Shown here piece after piece: positions 8,290 to 16,294 of a stretch of DNA of 64,000 bases. This DNA is from JAITWN01 sp964581365 (GTDB lineage Bacteria > Pseudomonadota > Gammaproteobacteria > SZUA-140). The position numbers and the translations under genes are program-made. The stretch covers positions 1 through 64,000 of the forward strand of contig CAZOOF010000001.1 in NCBI GenBank assembly GCA_964581365.1, in the 5' to 3' direction. Below the pieces are notes generated by a model, which ran no database searches, had not been told where the DNA came from, and saw only the letters and a list, made by a program, of their open reading frames with translations. The stretch's first letter is position 1; each line of letters begins with the position of its first letter.

Positions 8290-8654
8290 TGCGAATTCAC
8301 ACTGGTGTGGCGGCCACCATGCTGGCCCTGACCGCCGCCTTCGCGACCGCGCAGGCGAACGAGAGCGGCGCCGATCTCTATCGCACCTATTGCGCCCAGT
8401 GCCATGGCGTTAACGGCGACGGCATGGGCATCAACATCCGCGATATGTCGGTTCAGCCCCGCGATCACACCGATGCCACGGCGATGTCCGCCCGCTCGGA
8501 TGAGCTGCTGTTCAAGGCCGTCAAGGAAGGCGGCCAGAGTATCAACAAGTCGGTATTGATGCCCCCCTGGGGCGGGGCACTGAGCGACGATGAAATCCAT
8601 CGGCTCGTCGACTTCATGCGCGAACTCTGTCAGTGCCAGCACGGCGCCGGCTGA
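8289..8654 (+). CDS. ncgC: Periplasmic mono-heme cytochrome c, NcgC-like
   Basis: The protein (121 residues from the ATG at 8289) has a signal peptide (MRIHTGVAATMLALTAAFATAQA) and one heme site, CAQCHGVNGDGMG. A distal VLMPPWGGALSDDEI segment supplies the axial Met, typical of class I cytochromes c. The ATG overlaps the upstream TGA and is preceded by GAGGAGG. It is the third gene of the nirK operon and a likely direct electron donor to NirK. The C-terminus ends in CQCQHGAG, with two extra cysteines of unknown meaning. Confidence 0.85.
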   Translation: MRIHTGVAATMLALTAAFATAQANESGADLYRTYCAQCHGVNGDGMGINIRDMSVQPRDHTDATAMSARSDELLFKAVKEGGQSINKSVLMPPWGGALSDDEIHRLVDFMRELCQCQHGAG

Positions 8655-8704
8655 AGATGAAAACGAAGCATGCATTTGTCATCAACCACCACGAGGAGGT
8701 AGTC

Positions 8705-9655
8705 ATGAGGGGGAAATTTATGCGGAGAACCCTGGCAGCGGCAGTGATCGGCGCATCGGTGATCGCCGCTCCGGTATTCGCCGCGACGGTCAAGGTGACC
8801 ATGGAAGCCAAGGAAACCAACGTCGCCATCGACAACAAGGGCACGATGTATCCCGCCTGGACTTTCGGGGGAGAGATCCCCGGTCCAGTGGTCAGGGTCA
8901 AGCAAGGCGACACCGTCGAGTTCACCCTGGTCAACCCCGCAAGCAACAAGAACTCGCACTCCATGGACTTCCATGCCGCGGTAGCGGACGTGCTCCAGGA
9001 GTTCACATCGGTCAAGCCGGGTGAAACGAAGAAGTTCAGCTTCGAGGCCAAGTACCCCGGTGTATTCATGTATCACTGTGGTTCGGACCCGATGCATCAG
9101 CACATCGCCCGCGGTATGTTCGGCATCATCATTGTCGACCCGAAGGAAGGTTACACGGCGAACTATCCGAAGCCGGATCGTGAGTACGTGCTGATCCAGT
9201 CGCAGTTCTTCCCGGATGCCGAAGACCATCACGGCATGATGGAGAACGAGGGCTGGGCGAACTCGCTGATCAACGGAAAGATCTTCCACTATGATCCGGT
9301 CCACGATCCGAATGCCAGTCTCGCGCTGCAGGCCAAGCCGGGCGAACTGGTGCGCATCCACTACGTGAACGCCAACATCAACGAGCCCGCTGCGATCCAT
9401 CCGATCGCGGGAATCTGGGAGCGGGTCTATCTGAACGGTAATCCGAAGAACGTGCTGTACGGCATCCAGACCTACAACATGGGTGTTGCCGAGGCGGTGA
9501 CGTTCGACATCGTGTCACCCGCCGACCGCCCGACCAACAACGCGATCGTGGATCACGCGATGAAGGGCGCAATGCGCGGCGCCATCACCGTGCTGATGCA
9601 CACCCCGGATGCCGATCCCAAGATCGGAAAGGACGGCAATCTCATCCTGCGCTGA
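8705..9655 (+). CDS. nirK: Copper-containing nitrite reductase NirK
   Basis: The enzyme reduces nitrite to nitric oxide in the periplasm. From the ATG at 8705 (preceded by GAGGAGGT) it has 316 residues and a signal peptide MRGKFMRRTLAAAVIG...VFAA. Ligands can be read directly. Type 1 copper: H85, C125, H133 and M138. Type 2 copper: H90, H124 and H232. The catalytic Asp is D88 in HSMDFH. These residues fit NirK rather than a laccase. Its place at the end of a multicopper oxidase-cytochrome-cytochrome operon is the Nitrosomonas-type arrangement. The two NsrR boxes predict NO-dependent induction. A strong terminator follows. Confidence 0.93.
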   Translation: MRGKFMRRTLAAAVIGASVIAAPVFAATVKVTMEAKETNVAIDNKGTMYPAWTFGGEIPGPVVRVKQGDTVEFTLVNPASNKNSHSMDFHAAVADVLQEFTSVKPGETKKFSFEAKYPGVFMYHCGSDPMHQHIARGMFGIIIVDPKEGYTANYPKPDREYVLIQSQFFPDAEDHHGMMENEGWANSLINGKIFHYDPVHDPNASLALQAKPGELVRIHYVNANINEPAAIHPIAGIWERVYLNGNPKNVLYGIQTYNMGVAEAVTFDIVSPADRPTNNAIVDHAMKGAMRGAITVLMHTPDADPKIGKDGNLILR

Positions 9656-9679
9656 TCTCTCTGCGTCGAGCATGAGCTT

Positions 9680-9705
9680 GGGGGGCCTTGCGCCCCCCTT
9701 TTTTT
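9680..9705 (+). terminator. Rho-independent terminator of the nirK operon
   Basis: GGGGGGC (9680-9686) pairs with GCCCCCC (9692-9698) across a five-base loop, followed directly by seven T. It ends at the stop codon of the convergent methyltransferase gene. Confidence 0.9.
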
Positions 9706-10478
9706 CAGCGATAGCGGGCAATGAAATCCGGAGGAATATGGTCATTCTTCTTTGCCGCGATAGCGTAGTAGTACAGCGGCTCACCTTCCATCGACAGGCG
9801 ATGACGATAACGCTCGAGATGATAGATCGAGATATGACGTGAAAAAATCATTTCCCGGATCATGCTCGAAAAGCCGCTGTCGTCCAGTCCGTGAAAGAAT
9901 GTTTCCTTGATGTTGAACGCAATCCAACCGCGAGGATGGACCAGATTGAAGGCCTCCATGAAGGCCAGCGGAGGAATGTCTCCGAAGCCCAGGGCCGCCA
10001 CGGTGGTCAGGCAGTTGAACTCCCATGAGCTCAACTCCTCCCGCATGTCGTCGTTCAGGCGGCAGAAATCGGTCACATAGTATGCGTCATATACGTGGGG
10101 ACGATCCCGCTCCAGCGCATCCCGCGCCTCGGGGATGATGTCGGCGCCGACCAGACGTGAAACACCGTAGCGCTTCAGCGCTTCTCCCACCAGACCATTG
10201 CCGGCACCCAAATCGAGCACCCGCAGGGCAGTGAAGGTTTCGTTAGTCTGATCGACGGCGGACTTCAGGATTTCGGCAGTCTTGCGCGGCGAATCGCAGC
10301 GGAGCCGATCATAGAACAGCTGTTCGTAAAGACCGGGATACCGGTAGATGTGATCGTAATCGTGAAAGCGGATTCTGGTCTTTTTTCCACCCTCGTCGAC
10401 GAGGTAGAAATAGACTTCATCCTGAGCGAGAGCACTGGCTTCGGCTTGTGGAAACTGTATTCGATGTCGTGGGTGCAA
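9705..10478 (-). CDS. Class I SAM-dependent methyltransferase
   Basis: The protein has 257 residues. The central VLDLGAGNGLVGEAL (near residue 90) is the glycine-rich SAM-binding motif I, and LVGADIIPEARDAL is motif II. It reads on to a Rossmann-type C-terminal half (GWIAFNIKETFF). The start is a TTG at 10478 with a GGAG-like site upstream, so the N-terminus is tentative. The substrate is not recognisable. It follows the HPF-like gene on the same strand at a distance of 85 bases and converges on nirK. Confidence 0.8.
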   Translation of the reverse strand: MHPRHRIQFPQAEASALAQDEVYFYLVDEGGKKTRIRFHDYDHIYRYPGLYEQLFYDRLRCDSPRKTAEILKSAVDQTNETFTALRVLDLGAGNGLVGEALKRYGVSRLVGADIIPEARDALERDRPHVYDAYYVTDFCRLNDDMREELSSWEFNCLTTVAALGFGDIPPLAFMEAFNLVHPRGWIAFNIKETFFHGLDDSGFSSMIREMIFSRHISIYHLERYRHRLSMEGEPLYYYAIAAKKNDHIPPDFIARYR

Positions 10479-10563
10479 CGGCTTCTCCGGTTGGGGGGGC
10501 GGCCAGTCTGCTCATCTGTTTCGACCGACGCCCACCCCCGGATTCCGCGGCCGAACGGATCGA

Positions 10564-10881
10564 TCAGCGGCTCTCGAGCTTGCCGATCGCGCTGTCCAAC
10601 GCCCGGCGCAGCCTGTCCAGAGCGCCATCGATCGCCACCGGCACTGCCGCCGCCGTATGGCTGGCCACGATCGGCTCCATCCCGGCGATGCGCGCCTCGA
10701 TCAGACAACGCTTATCGTCGGCGCCACCCTTGTCACTGTTCTCATCGCTGAGATAGACCTCGACACGGGTCAGCCTGTCAGCGAAACGGGCAAGTCCGTC
10801 CGCGACTGTGGAGCGCACCCGCTCGGCGACATCTTCCCTGCCCTGGACGTTCCCGTCCGTATTGACCTGCACATGCATCAT
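10564..10881 (-). CDS. HPF/RaiA-family ribosome-associated protein (short form)
   Basis: The protein (105 residues) matches the ribosome hibernation factor fold: an N-terminal strand MMHVQVNTDG, a helix ERVRSTVADGLARFADRLTRVEVYLSDENS and the basic CLIEARIAGMEPIVASHTAAAVPVAIDGALDRLRRALDSAIGKL. This is the beta-alpha-beta-beta-beta-alpha pattern of S30AE proteins. It lacks the C-terminal dimerisation domain of long HPF. It is not in the usual rpoN-hpf context and has no pts genes beside it, so it is probably a paralog. The start is supported by AGGAG upstream. Confidence 0.82.
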   Translation of the reverse strand: MMHVQVNTDGNVQGREDVAERVRSTVADGLARFADRLTRVEVYLSDENSDKGGADDKRCLIEARIAGMEPIVASHTAAAVPVAIDGALDRLRRALDSAIGKLESR

Positions 10882-11049
10882 TGCGATCTCCTGATTGATC
10901 AGTACCCTGCCTGAGCGTGGGCCATTATAACCGTCATGACGAGCGGATGCGCGCCGGGGAGCCGGCAGTGTCGCCGATTACCGTCATTGACCGCTATTGG
11001 AGGCGGCCCGGATAATGGCCGCACGCCCGATCTATATGTCTGCCATACC

Positions 11050-12369
11050 GTGGTTTTTCTTCCCCGCACCCGGCCTGTCCTGCTCGCGACCCTGGTGGCC
11101 GCGCTGCTTTCCGGCATGGCGCCTCAAATCCGCGCCGACGCAGATCACGATGCCATCTACGATGAAGCCGTCGCCGCCTTCGAGTCCGGGCGGGACGTGG
11201 AAGCCCTCGCCGGATTTCACCGGTTGCAGGCCGCCGGAGACGATGATCCGGCGATCGATTTCAACCTGGGGGCCATCCACTATCGTATGGCCGCCTACGA
11301 ACAGGCCATCACCGCCTTTGGCCGCGCTGCCCGCGACCCGCGGCTCGCCGCCCTCGCCGCTTATAACGCGGCGCTCAGCGCCTGGCGACTCGAAGATCGG
11401 CGGCGAACCGCACACTGGCTAGCGCGGGCACAGGCCGCCTCTCCAGGCACCGCACTGCAGGAGCTGATCAGGGAGTTGGAGCGGACGATGGCACCGGAAG
11501 ATCATGCACCACGCCCTGGCGGTCTGGTGTCTCTGGCCACCGGATATGACAGCAATGTGACCTTGCGGGCCAATGACGAAACGCTGCCCGAATCAGGAAC
11601 CGGTGACACCTGGCTGGAGCTTTACGGTGACTTCGACTATGCGCCCCGACTGCTGGCCCGGGCAGGACTGTCGCTACATGGCAGCGCCTGGCTGCTCAAG
11701 TATCAGGATATGCATGTGTACGACTCCGCCCTGTTCCGGCTGAATGTCCGGCATGGCCGCGATCTCGGCCCGTGGCGGATCGAAACGGACCTGAGCATCG
11801 AACGTACCCGGGCGGACGGATCGGGGCTGACGTCCGGGCACACGCTGCGGTTCGACGCCAGCCGCTCGCCGCGCCCCCGCCATAGGCTGCGTCTGGCGGC
11901 AGAAGCAGGATGGGTGCGGGAATCGCACGCGCGATTCGCTTACCTGGCCGGCTCTCATCGCGCCTTTGAACTCGAATCCGCCTGGCGGATCGGCAGTGCG
12001 CGCACCCGCGCCATCTATCGCTATGAATACAATGACCGGAACGACCTCCGGGAGCCGTTCTTCACCAGTGTCTCGCCCCGGCGTCACGAGCTCGGCGGTG
12101 ATGTGAGATTCAGACTGGACGACAGAACCACCGTCGATACCGGTCTGCGCTACCGGCACGGTCGTTATGCCGACCCCAGCGAATTGCCGGATGGCACGGC
12201 GATCCGGCGCAAGGATGATCGAATCAGGATCTTCCTGCGTCTGAACCGATCACTCGCTCGCGACCGGGAGCTGACGCTGCAGTTCGAGCGCACCGTCAAC
12301 CACTCCAATATTTCGGCGTACGACTATCGCCAGAGCGGGATATCGGTTGGGCTGCGGCTTCCCTGGTAA
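11050..12369 (+). CDS. TPR protein fused to an outer-membrane beta-barrel (Slam/DUF560-like architecture)
   Basis: About 440 residues from a possible GTG at 11050; an in-frame ATG at 10936 would add 38 residues. A signal peptide (RTRPVLLATLVAALLSGMAPQIRA) is followed by about three TPR-like helical repeats (residues 30-135: AIYDEAVAAFESG, DFNLGAIHYRMAAYEQAITAFGRAA). The remaining 280 residues alternate polar and hydrophobic positions with many aromatic residues and end in LRLPW, typical of an outer-membrane barrel. This arrangement recalls surface lipoprotein assembly modifiers, but I cannot confirm the family. The gene stands alone. Confidence 0.68.
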   Translation: MVFLPRTRPVLLATLVAALLSGMAPQIRADADHDAIYDEAVAAFESGRDVEALAGFHRLQAAGDDDPAIDFNLGAIHYRMAAYEQAITAFGRAARDPRLAALAAYNAALSAWRLEDRRRTAHWLARAQAASPGTALQELIRELERTMAPEDHAPRPGGLVSLATGYDSNVTLRANDETLPESGTGDTWLELYGDFDYAPRLLARAGLSLHGSAWLLKYQDMHVYDSALFRLNVRHGRDLGPWRIETDLSIERTRADGSGLTSGHTLRFDASRSPRPRHRLRLAAEAGWVRESHARFAYLAGSHRAFELESAWRIGSARTRAIYRYEYNDRNDLREPFFTSVSPRRHELGGDVRFRLDDRTTVDTGLRYRHGRYADPSELPDGTAIRRKDDRIRIFLRLNRSLARDRELTLQFERTVNHSNISAYDYRQSGISVGLRLPW

Positions 12370-12375
12370 TCCGCG

Positions 12376-13164
12376 TCAGGGTGCGGCGCGATGAAAGCCG
12401 CGCCGGGATTGGGTGAGGAAACTGTGCAGATGACGCACATGGGGATCATCGAACTGCGCCAGTTCGTCCATGATCACAGCCAAGGGCCGGCGCTGTCTGA
12501 AAAGGGTGCTGTACGCCTTCTTCAGCGCGGCGATATCCTCCGAGGTGAATCCGGCTCGCTTCAGACCCACGACATTGAGACCGCGCACGAAGGCGGGACT
12601 TCCCTCAGTGATGAAGAATGGAGGCGCATCCAGCGATATGCGTGCGCCACCGCTGAGCATTGCGCTGCGGCCGATGCGGCAGAATTGATGAATCACCACG
12701 CAGCCAGATATGAAAGCGCGATCCTCCACTTCCACATGCCCGGCGAGCAGCGCGCCGTTGGCGATAATGATGTCGTCGCCGAGGATGCAGTCATGTCCGG
12801 CATGGCAGGCCGCCATGAGATAGTTCCGGTTCCCGACGATGGTGCGGCCGTCACCCTTGCAGCCGCGGCTGATCGTCACGCCTTCGCGGAATACGTTGCC
12901 ATCGCCGATTTCGAGCGTCGTTTCCCGGCCTTTGAAGCTCAGATCCTGCGGCAGCCCACCGAGCACGGCGTGTTCGTGTACGGCATTGCCACTGCCCATG
13001 CGGGTGCCGGTCTTGATCACGGCGTAAGGCAGAAAAACATTGTCGTCACCGATGTCGACATCGTCTTCGATGACGACGCCCGGACCAATGCGGTTTCTCT
13101 TGCCCAGTCGCGCGCCGGGCGCGATCACTGCGTGAGGATTAATTTCGTCGGTCGATGCGGACAT
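12376..13164 (-). CDS. lpxA: LpxA-type acyl-ACP:UDP-N-acetylglucosamine O-acyltransferase
   Basis: A protein of 262 residues with left-handed beta-helix hexapeptide repeats (INPHAVIAPGARLGKRNRIGPG and on) and the C-terminal helical region of LpxA (GLNVVGLKRAGFTSEDI...LKKAYSTLFR). The LpxA active-site His region appears as CHAGHDC near residue 121. LpxA carries out the first step of lipid A synthesis. The usual neighbours lpxD, fabZ and lpxB are absent here, so this is either a relocated lpxA or a second acyltransferase. The start at 13164 (MSASTDEINPH) is preferred to one six codons upstream. Confidence 0.85.
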   Translation of the reverse strand: MSASTDEINPHAVIAPGARLGKRNRIGPGVVIEDDVDIGDDNVFLPYAVIKTGTRMGSGNAVHEHAVLGGLPQDLSFKGRETTLEIGDGNVFREGVTISRGCKGDGRTIVGNRNYLMAACHAGHDCILGDDIIIANGALLAGHVEVEDRAFISGCVVIHQFCRIGRSAMLSGGARISLDAPPFFITEGSPAFVRGLNVVGLKRAGFTSEDIAALKKAYSTLFRQRRPLAVIMDELAQFDDPHVRHLHSFLTQSRRGFHRAAP

Positions 13165-13252
13165 GGCACACATGTTACGCAAAGACGGCCTCAGCCGCTA
13201 CGCCGATGCGCGGCTCCGGCTAGAATAGCATCCAACGACCGGAGCCCCGCCC

Positions 13253-13615
13253 ATGGCCAGACTGTTGATGTCACTGCGTCACGTACCCCCCGATGAAGCC
13301 GAGGAGATTCGGGCATTGCTGCGCCAGCACGGAGTGAATTTCTATGAAACGCCACCTGGCAGGTGGGGAATTTCCGCAGGAGGCATCTGGTTGCAATCGG
13401 GCGAAGACAGCGGACACGCGCATGCGCTGCTCGAGGCCTACCAGCGCGAACGGCAGAGCCGGGCCCGTGCCGAGCGTCTGGAACGGCGAGCCCGGGGAGA
13501 GGATGAGTCGATCCTGACCCGGCTGAAGCACAATCCGCTGGGAACACTGCTGCGCCTGGCGGGCATCATTCTGGTCCTGTATCTGTTTTCCCTTCCCCTG
13601 CTTCTGCTGTGGTGA
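13253..13615 (+). CDS. DUF6164-like small membrane-anchored protein
   Basis: The protein has 120 residues. The first 65 form a small soluble domain (MARLLMSLRHVPPDEAEEIRALL...FYETPPGRWGISAGGIWL), which resembles a signal-transduction ferredoxin-like fold. A charged linker follows, then one C-terminal membrane helix (LAGIILVLYLFSLPLLLLW). I recognise it as a DUF6164-type protein common in gammaproteobacteria; no function is established. Its last 50 bases overlap the convergent VanY gene. Confidence 0.75.
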   Translation: MARLLMSLRHVPPDEAEEIRALLRQHGVNFYETPPGRWGISAGGIWLQSGEDSGHAHALLEAYQRERQSRARAERLERRARGEDESILTRLKHNPLGTLLRLAGIILVLYLFSLPLLLLW

Positions 13616-14147
13616 CCGTGCCTGCGCCCTCGTGGTAGCACCAATGCCACGGCTCATACTGATAGCCCAGTGAGTTGCCTTCGGGATACGAAAGCCGGAA
13701 GCCGAACTCCCCCGCCCGTGACTGCAGCCAGCGAAATGCCGGCGTGCGGTCGAAATCGCGCTCCAGCGGCGCAGCTTCGGGACACCCGACGTCTACCGCC
13801 CGGCCGGTGTGATGTTCACTGAACCCCGGCGGCGCGAGCACGGTCAGGACGTCCGCAAGCGTATCCCCGCCGGCCAGCTTCCTCTCCAGCAGCTCGAGCT
13901 GGCGTTCGACGCTGCGAAACGCCGACACGATGTGCAACAGCACCCCATCGGCCGTCGCCGCGGCGCGCAGCGCGCGCCAGGCCCGCGCGGCCCGCGGCAC
14001 CAGCAGGTATACCCGGCCGTCGGCCCCGGTTTCCACCGGCTCGAGTTCGCACGCCTCTTCGTATTCCCGCAGTTTTCGCCTGACCAGTTCTTCGGGATCA
14101 ATGCCGACCCGCGCCAGCACTTCTAGAGTATGCGAGCCAAAAGTCAT
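13566..14147 (-). CDS. M15 family D-alanyl-D-alanine carboxypeptidase (VanY type)
   Basis: The protein (193 residues) shows the zinc peptidase signature SEHHTGRAVDVG (the HxxxxxxD pair that binds zinc, near residues 110-120) and the second motif EPWHWCY near residue 168, as in VanY/LdcB. These enzymes trim D-Ala from peptidoglycan peptides. No clear signal peptide is visible, which is odd for a periplasmic enzyme. It overlaps the cpxA-like gene start/stop by four bases and probably belongs to the envelope-stress operon cpxR-cpxA-vanY. Confidence 0.87.
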   Translation of the reverse strand: MTFGSHTLEVLARVGIDPEELVRRKLREYEEACELEPVETGADGRVYLLVPRAARAWRALRAAATADGVLLHIVSAFRSVERQLELLERKLAGGDTLADVLTVLAPPGFSEHHTGRAVDVGCPEAAPLERDFDRTPAFRWLQSRAGEFGFRLSYPEGNSLGYQYEPWHWCYHEGAGTVTTAEAGEGKTDTGPE

Positions 14148-15526
14148 CTCACCTCCGCATCATCCTTGCTCCGCGCGCCGTCGCCGAGCGCGAGAGGCAG
14201 GCGCATATCCACCTGCAAGCCGCCGCCGGGGGCATTGAAAGCCGAGATGTCTCCGCCGTGCAGCTCCACTGCCCGCCGCGCGATCGCGAGTCCCAGCCCA
14301 TAGCCGCCGCTCGCGCGATCACGCGCCTCGCCCGAGCGGAAGAATGGGTCGAACAGACGTTCGACATCGCGCTCATCCACCCCGGCGCCGTGATCCCGGA
14401 CCGAGATCACCGCCTGTGCCCCAAGCCGCCGCAGACTCAGCTCCACCGCACTGCCCTCGCTGGTGTAGCGGACTGCATTGCGAACGACGTTTTCTATCGC
14501 CCGGTGCAGCAATTCCGGATCGCCCCTCACGACCGGCACCTCATCCAGCCGCTCACTCACCTTTCTCCCGCGCTGCGCAGCCTCGAAGCGGGCGTCGTCC
14601 GCCACGTTGCGCAGCAGCGCCACGAGTTCGACCGCCTCGTTGCGGCGCACTTCCACGCCCGAAACCAGGCGACTCAGGGACAGAGTCTGGCCTATCAGCT
14701 CCTCCAGACGCTCTGCTTCCCGCTCGATGCGCTCCAGTTCCTCGGCCGCCTGAGCTCCGCTGCGCTGGCGCGCCAGACCCAATGCAGCCTGCAGACGCGC
14801 CAAAGGCGAGCGCAGCTCGTGGGACACATCCCGTAACAGGCGCCGCTGGCTTTCGATCAGCTCCTGCAGTCTTTCCGCCATGCGATCGAAATCACGGCCG
14901 AGGCTGCCGATCTCGTCACCTCGACGCGTCAACGGCGGCCCGACCCGGACCGAAAGATCACCGCCGGCCAGCGCCTGAACCACCCCGCGCAGGCGCAGAA
15001 GCGGCGATGTGAGATGGCGGGCGAGGCCGAAACACACCAGCGCGCTCAGCAGCAGCGCCACCAGCAGCCCCGGCAGCGTGAACAGATGCCAGACTGGGTG
15101 CGGAGGCTGAAAGACCATGACCAGACGATAGAGCCCTTCCCCCGGAACCGGCACGGCATGAACGATCAGCCCCCTCCGCTCCCGCACCGGTCCCGGAGTG
15201 AGATCGGCGGGGAAAGGCCGCGAAAAACGCCGCAGTTCCGCAGGAACCGTCTGCCCCAGAGATTCCCTGCCCGCCGGATCGAACACGTACAGCCGCATCG
15301 ACCGCGTGCCATGCTCCTCGCGCCAGCGTTCGAGTCCGCGAATGCCCCCGCTGGCCAGCGCGCCGGTCGCCTCGGTAGCCGCATCGACGAACTGGGCATG
15401 GGCACGCTCGATCATCGGCGGAATCTTCGCTCCGCCGAGCTGAGCCGTGGTGAATGCAACCGCGACTGCCGTCACCAGCATCGTGCCCCAGAACCAGAGA
15501 AAGATTTTCCCGAACAGGCTGTACAC
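14144..15526 (-). CDS. cpxA: Envelope-stress sensor histidine kinase, CpxA-like
   Basis: About 460 residues from the GTG at 15526, one base after the regulator's stop. It has an N-terminal membrane helix (LFGKIFLWFWGTMLVTAVAVAF), a periplasmic loop, a second helix (LFTLPGLLVALLLSALVCFGLA), HAMP (TSPLLRLRGVVQALAGGDLSVRVG), the H-box DVSHELRSPLARLQ, the N-box ENVVRNAVRY, and G-boxes DHGAGV and GYGLGLAI. The overall plan matches CpxA. The presence of a GTAAA-N5-GTAAA box upstream of the regulator supports the assignment. Confidence 0.87.
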   Translation of the reverse strand: MYSLFGKIFLWFWGTMLVTAVAVAFTTAQLGGAKIPPMIERAHAQFVDAATEATGALASGGIRGLERWREEHGTRSMRLYVFDPAGRESLGQTVPAELRRFSRPFPADLTPGPVRERRGLIVHAVPVPGEGLYRLVMVFQPPHPVWHLFTLPGLLVALLLSALVCFGLARHLTSPLLRLRGVVQALAGGDLSVRVGPPLTRRGDEIGSLGRDFDRMAERLQELIESQRRLLRDVSHELRSPLARLQAALGLARQRSGAQAAEELERIEREAERLEELIGQTLSLSRLVSGVEVRRNEAVELVALLRNVADDARFEAAQRGRKVSERLDEVPVVRGDPELLHRAIENVVRNAVRYTSEGSAVELSLRRLGAQAVISVRDHGAGVDERDVERLFDPFFRSGEARDRASGGYGLGLAIARRAVELHGGDISAFNAPGGGLQVDMRLPLALGDGARSKDDAEVR

Positions 15527-15527
15527 G

Positions 15528-16217
15528 TCAGTCTTCCGCGCGACGGTATAGATAGCCGACGCCGCGCACCGTCTCGATACGCTCCTCGCCGTCCGGCAGG
15601 GGACCAAGCTTGCGCCGCAGATTGCTGATGTGCATGTCGAGACTGCGATCGTACCTCGTGAGCTTGCGCCCCAGGGCCTGCTCGGAAAGCGCCTCCTTGC
15701 TCACCACGCGCCCGGCGGCCTGCAGCAGGACGGCCAGCACGCTGAACTCGGTGCTGGTCAGCTCCACCAACTCGCCGGCACGCCGTACCCGGCGGGCGCC
15801 GCGACGCAGCTCGAGATCACCAACCTGCAGATCACCGCCATCGTCGTCCGCCTCCATACCGGCACGGCGCAGCACGGCGCGCATTCGGGCGACCAGAACC
15901 CGGGGATTGCACGGCTTGGGGAGATAATCGTCGGCGCCGAGCTCCAATCCGAGGATGCTGTCCACATCGCCGCCACGCGCGGTCAGCATCAGCACTGGAA
16001 CGAGGGATTCGCGGCGCAGCCGCCGCAGCACGTCGAAGCCATCACGCTTCGGCATCATCACGTCGAGCACGATCAGGTCATATGTCCCTGTCAGAGCGCT
16101 CGTCAGCGCAGCCTCACCATCGTGGGCGCAATCGACATCGAAGCCCTCGCCCCTCAGGTAGGCACCGAGCATGTCGCAGAGCTCTTCGTCGTCATCGGCC
16201 AGCAGAATGCGCACCAA
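15528..16217 (-). CDS. cpxR: OmpR-family response regulator, CpxR-like
   Basis: The protein (229 residues) has a receiver domain with acidic pocket DDDE (residues 8-11), phospho-acceptor Asp in LIVLDVMMP (near residue 52), the conserved Thr in MLTAR and Lys in LPKPC. A winged-helix DNA-binding domain follows (residues 130-225: LTSTEFSVLAVLLQAAGRVV, DRSLDMHISNLRRKLG, RGVGYLYR). The likely site it binds lies 63 bases upstream of its own start, predicting autoregulation. It controls the downstream kinase and the VanY peptidase gene. Confidence 0.9.
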   Translation of the reverse strand: MVRILLADDDEELCDMLGAYLRGEGFDVDCAHDGEAALTSALTGTYDLIVLDVMMPKRDGFDVLRRLRRESLVPVLMLTARGGDVDSILGLELGADDYLPKPCNPRVLVARMRAVLRRAGMEADDDGGDLQVGDLELRRGARRVRRAGELVELTSTEFSVLAVLLQAAGRVVSKEALSEQALGRKLTRYDRSLDMHISNLRRKLGPLPDGEERIETVRGVGYLYRRAED

Positions 16218-16279
16218 CCCCTCCGGATCGTGAGCAGATGCCTTGATTATACGACCGGCCGCGCCGTCACCGGCCCGTC

Positions 16280-16294
16280 TTTACACATCTTTAC
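16280..16294 (-). promoter_or_regulatory. CpxR box upstream of cpxR
   Basis: On the minus strand the sequence is GTAAA, five bases, GTAAA, the exact CpxR consensus. It overlaps the stop codon of the TerC gene (16291-16293) and lies 63 bases before the cpxR start. It supports both the CpxR identity and autoregulation. Confidence 0.72.

Noticed and set aside
12384..12405. Terminator hairpin at the end of lpxA
   Set aside because: The inverted repeat is within the coding end of lpxA and has no T-run on either side.
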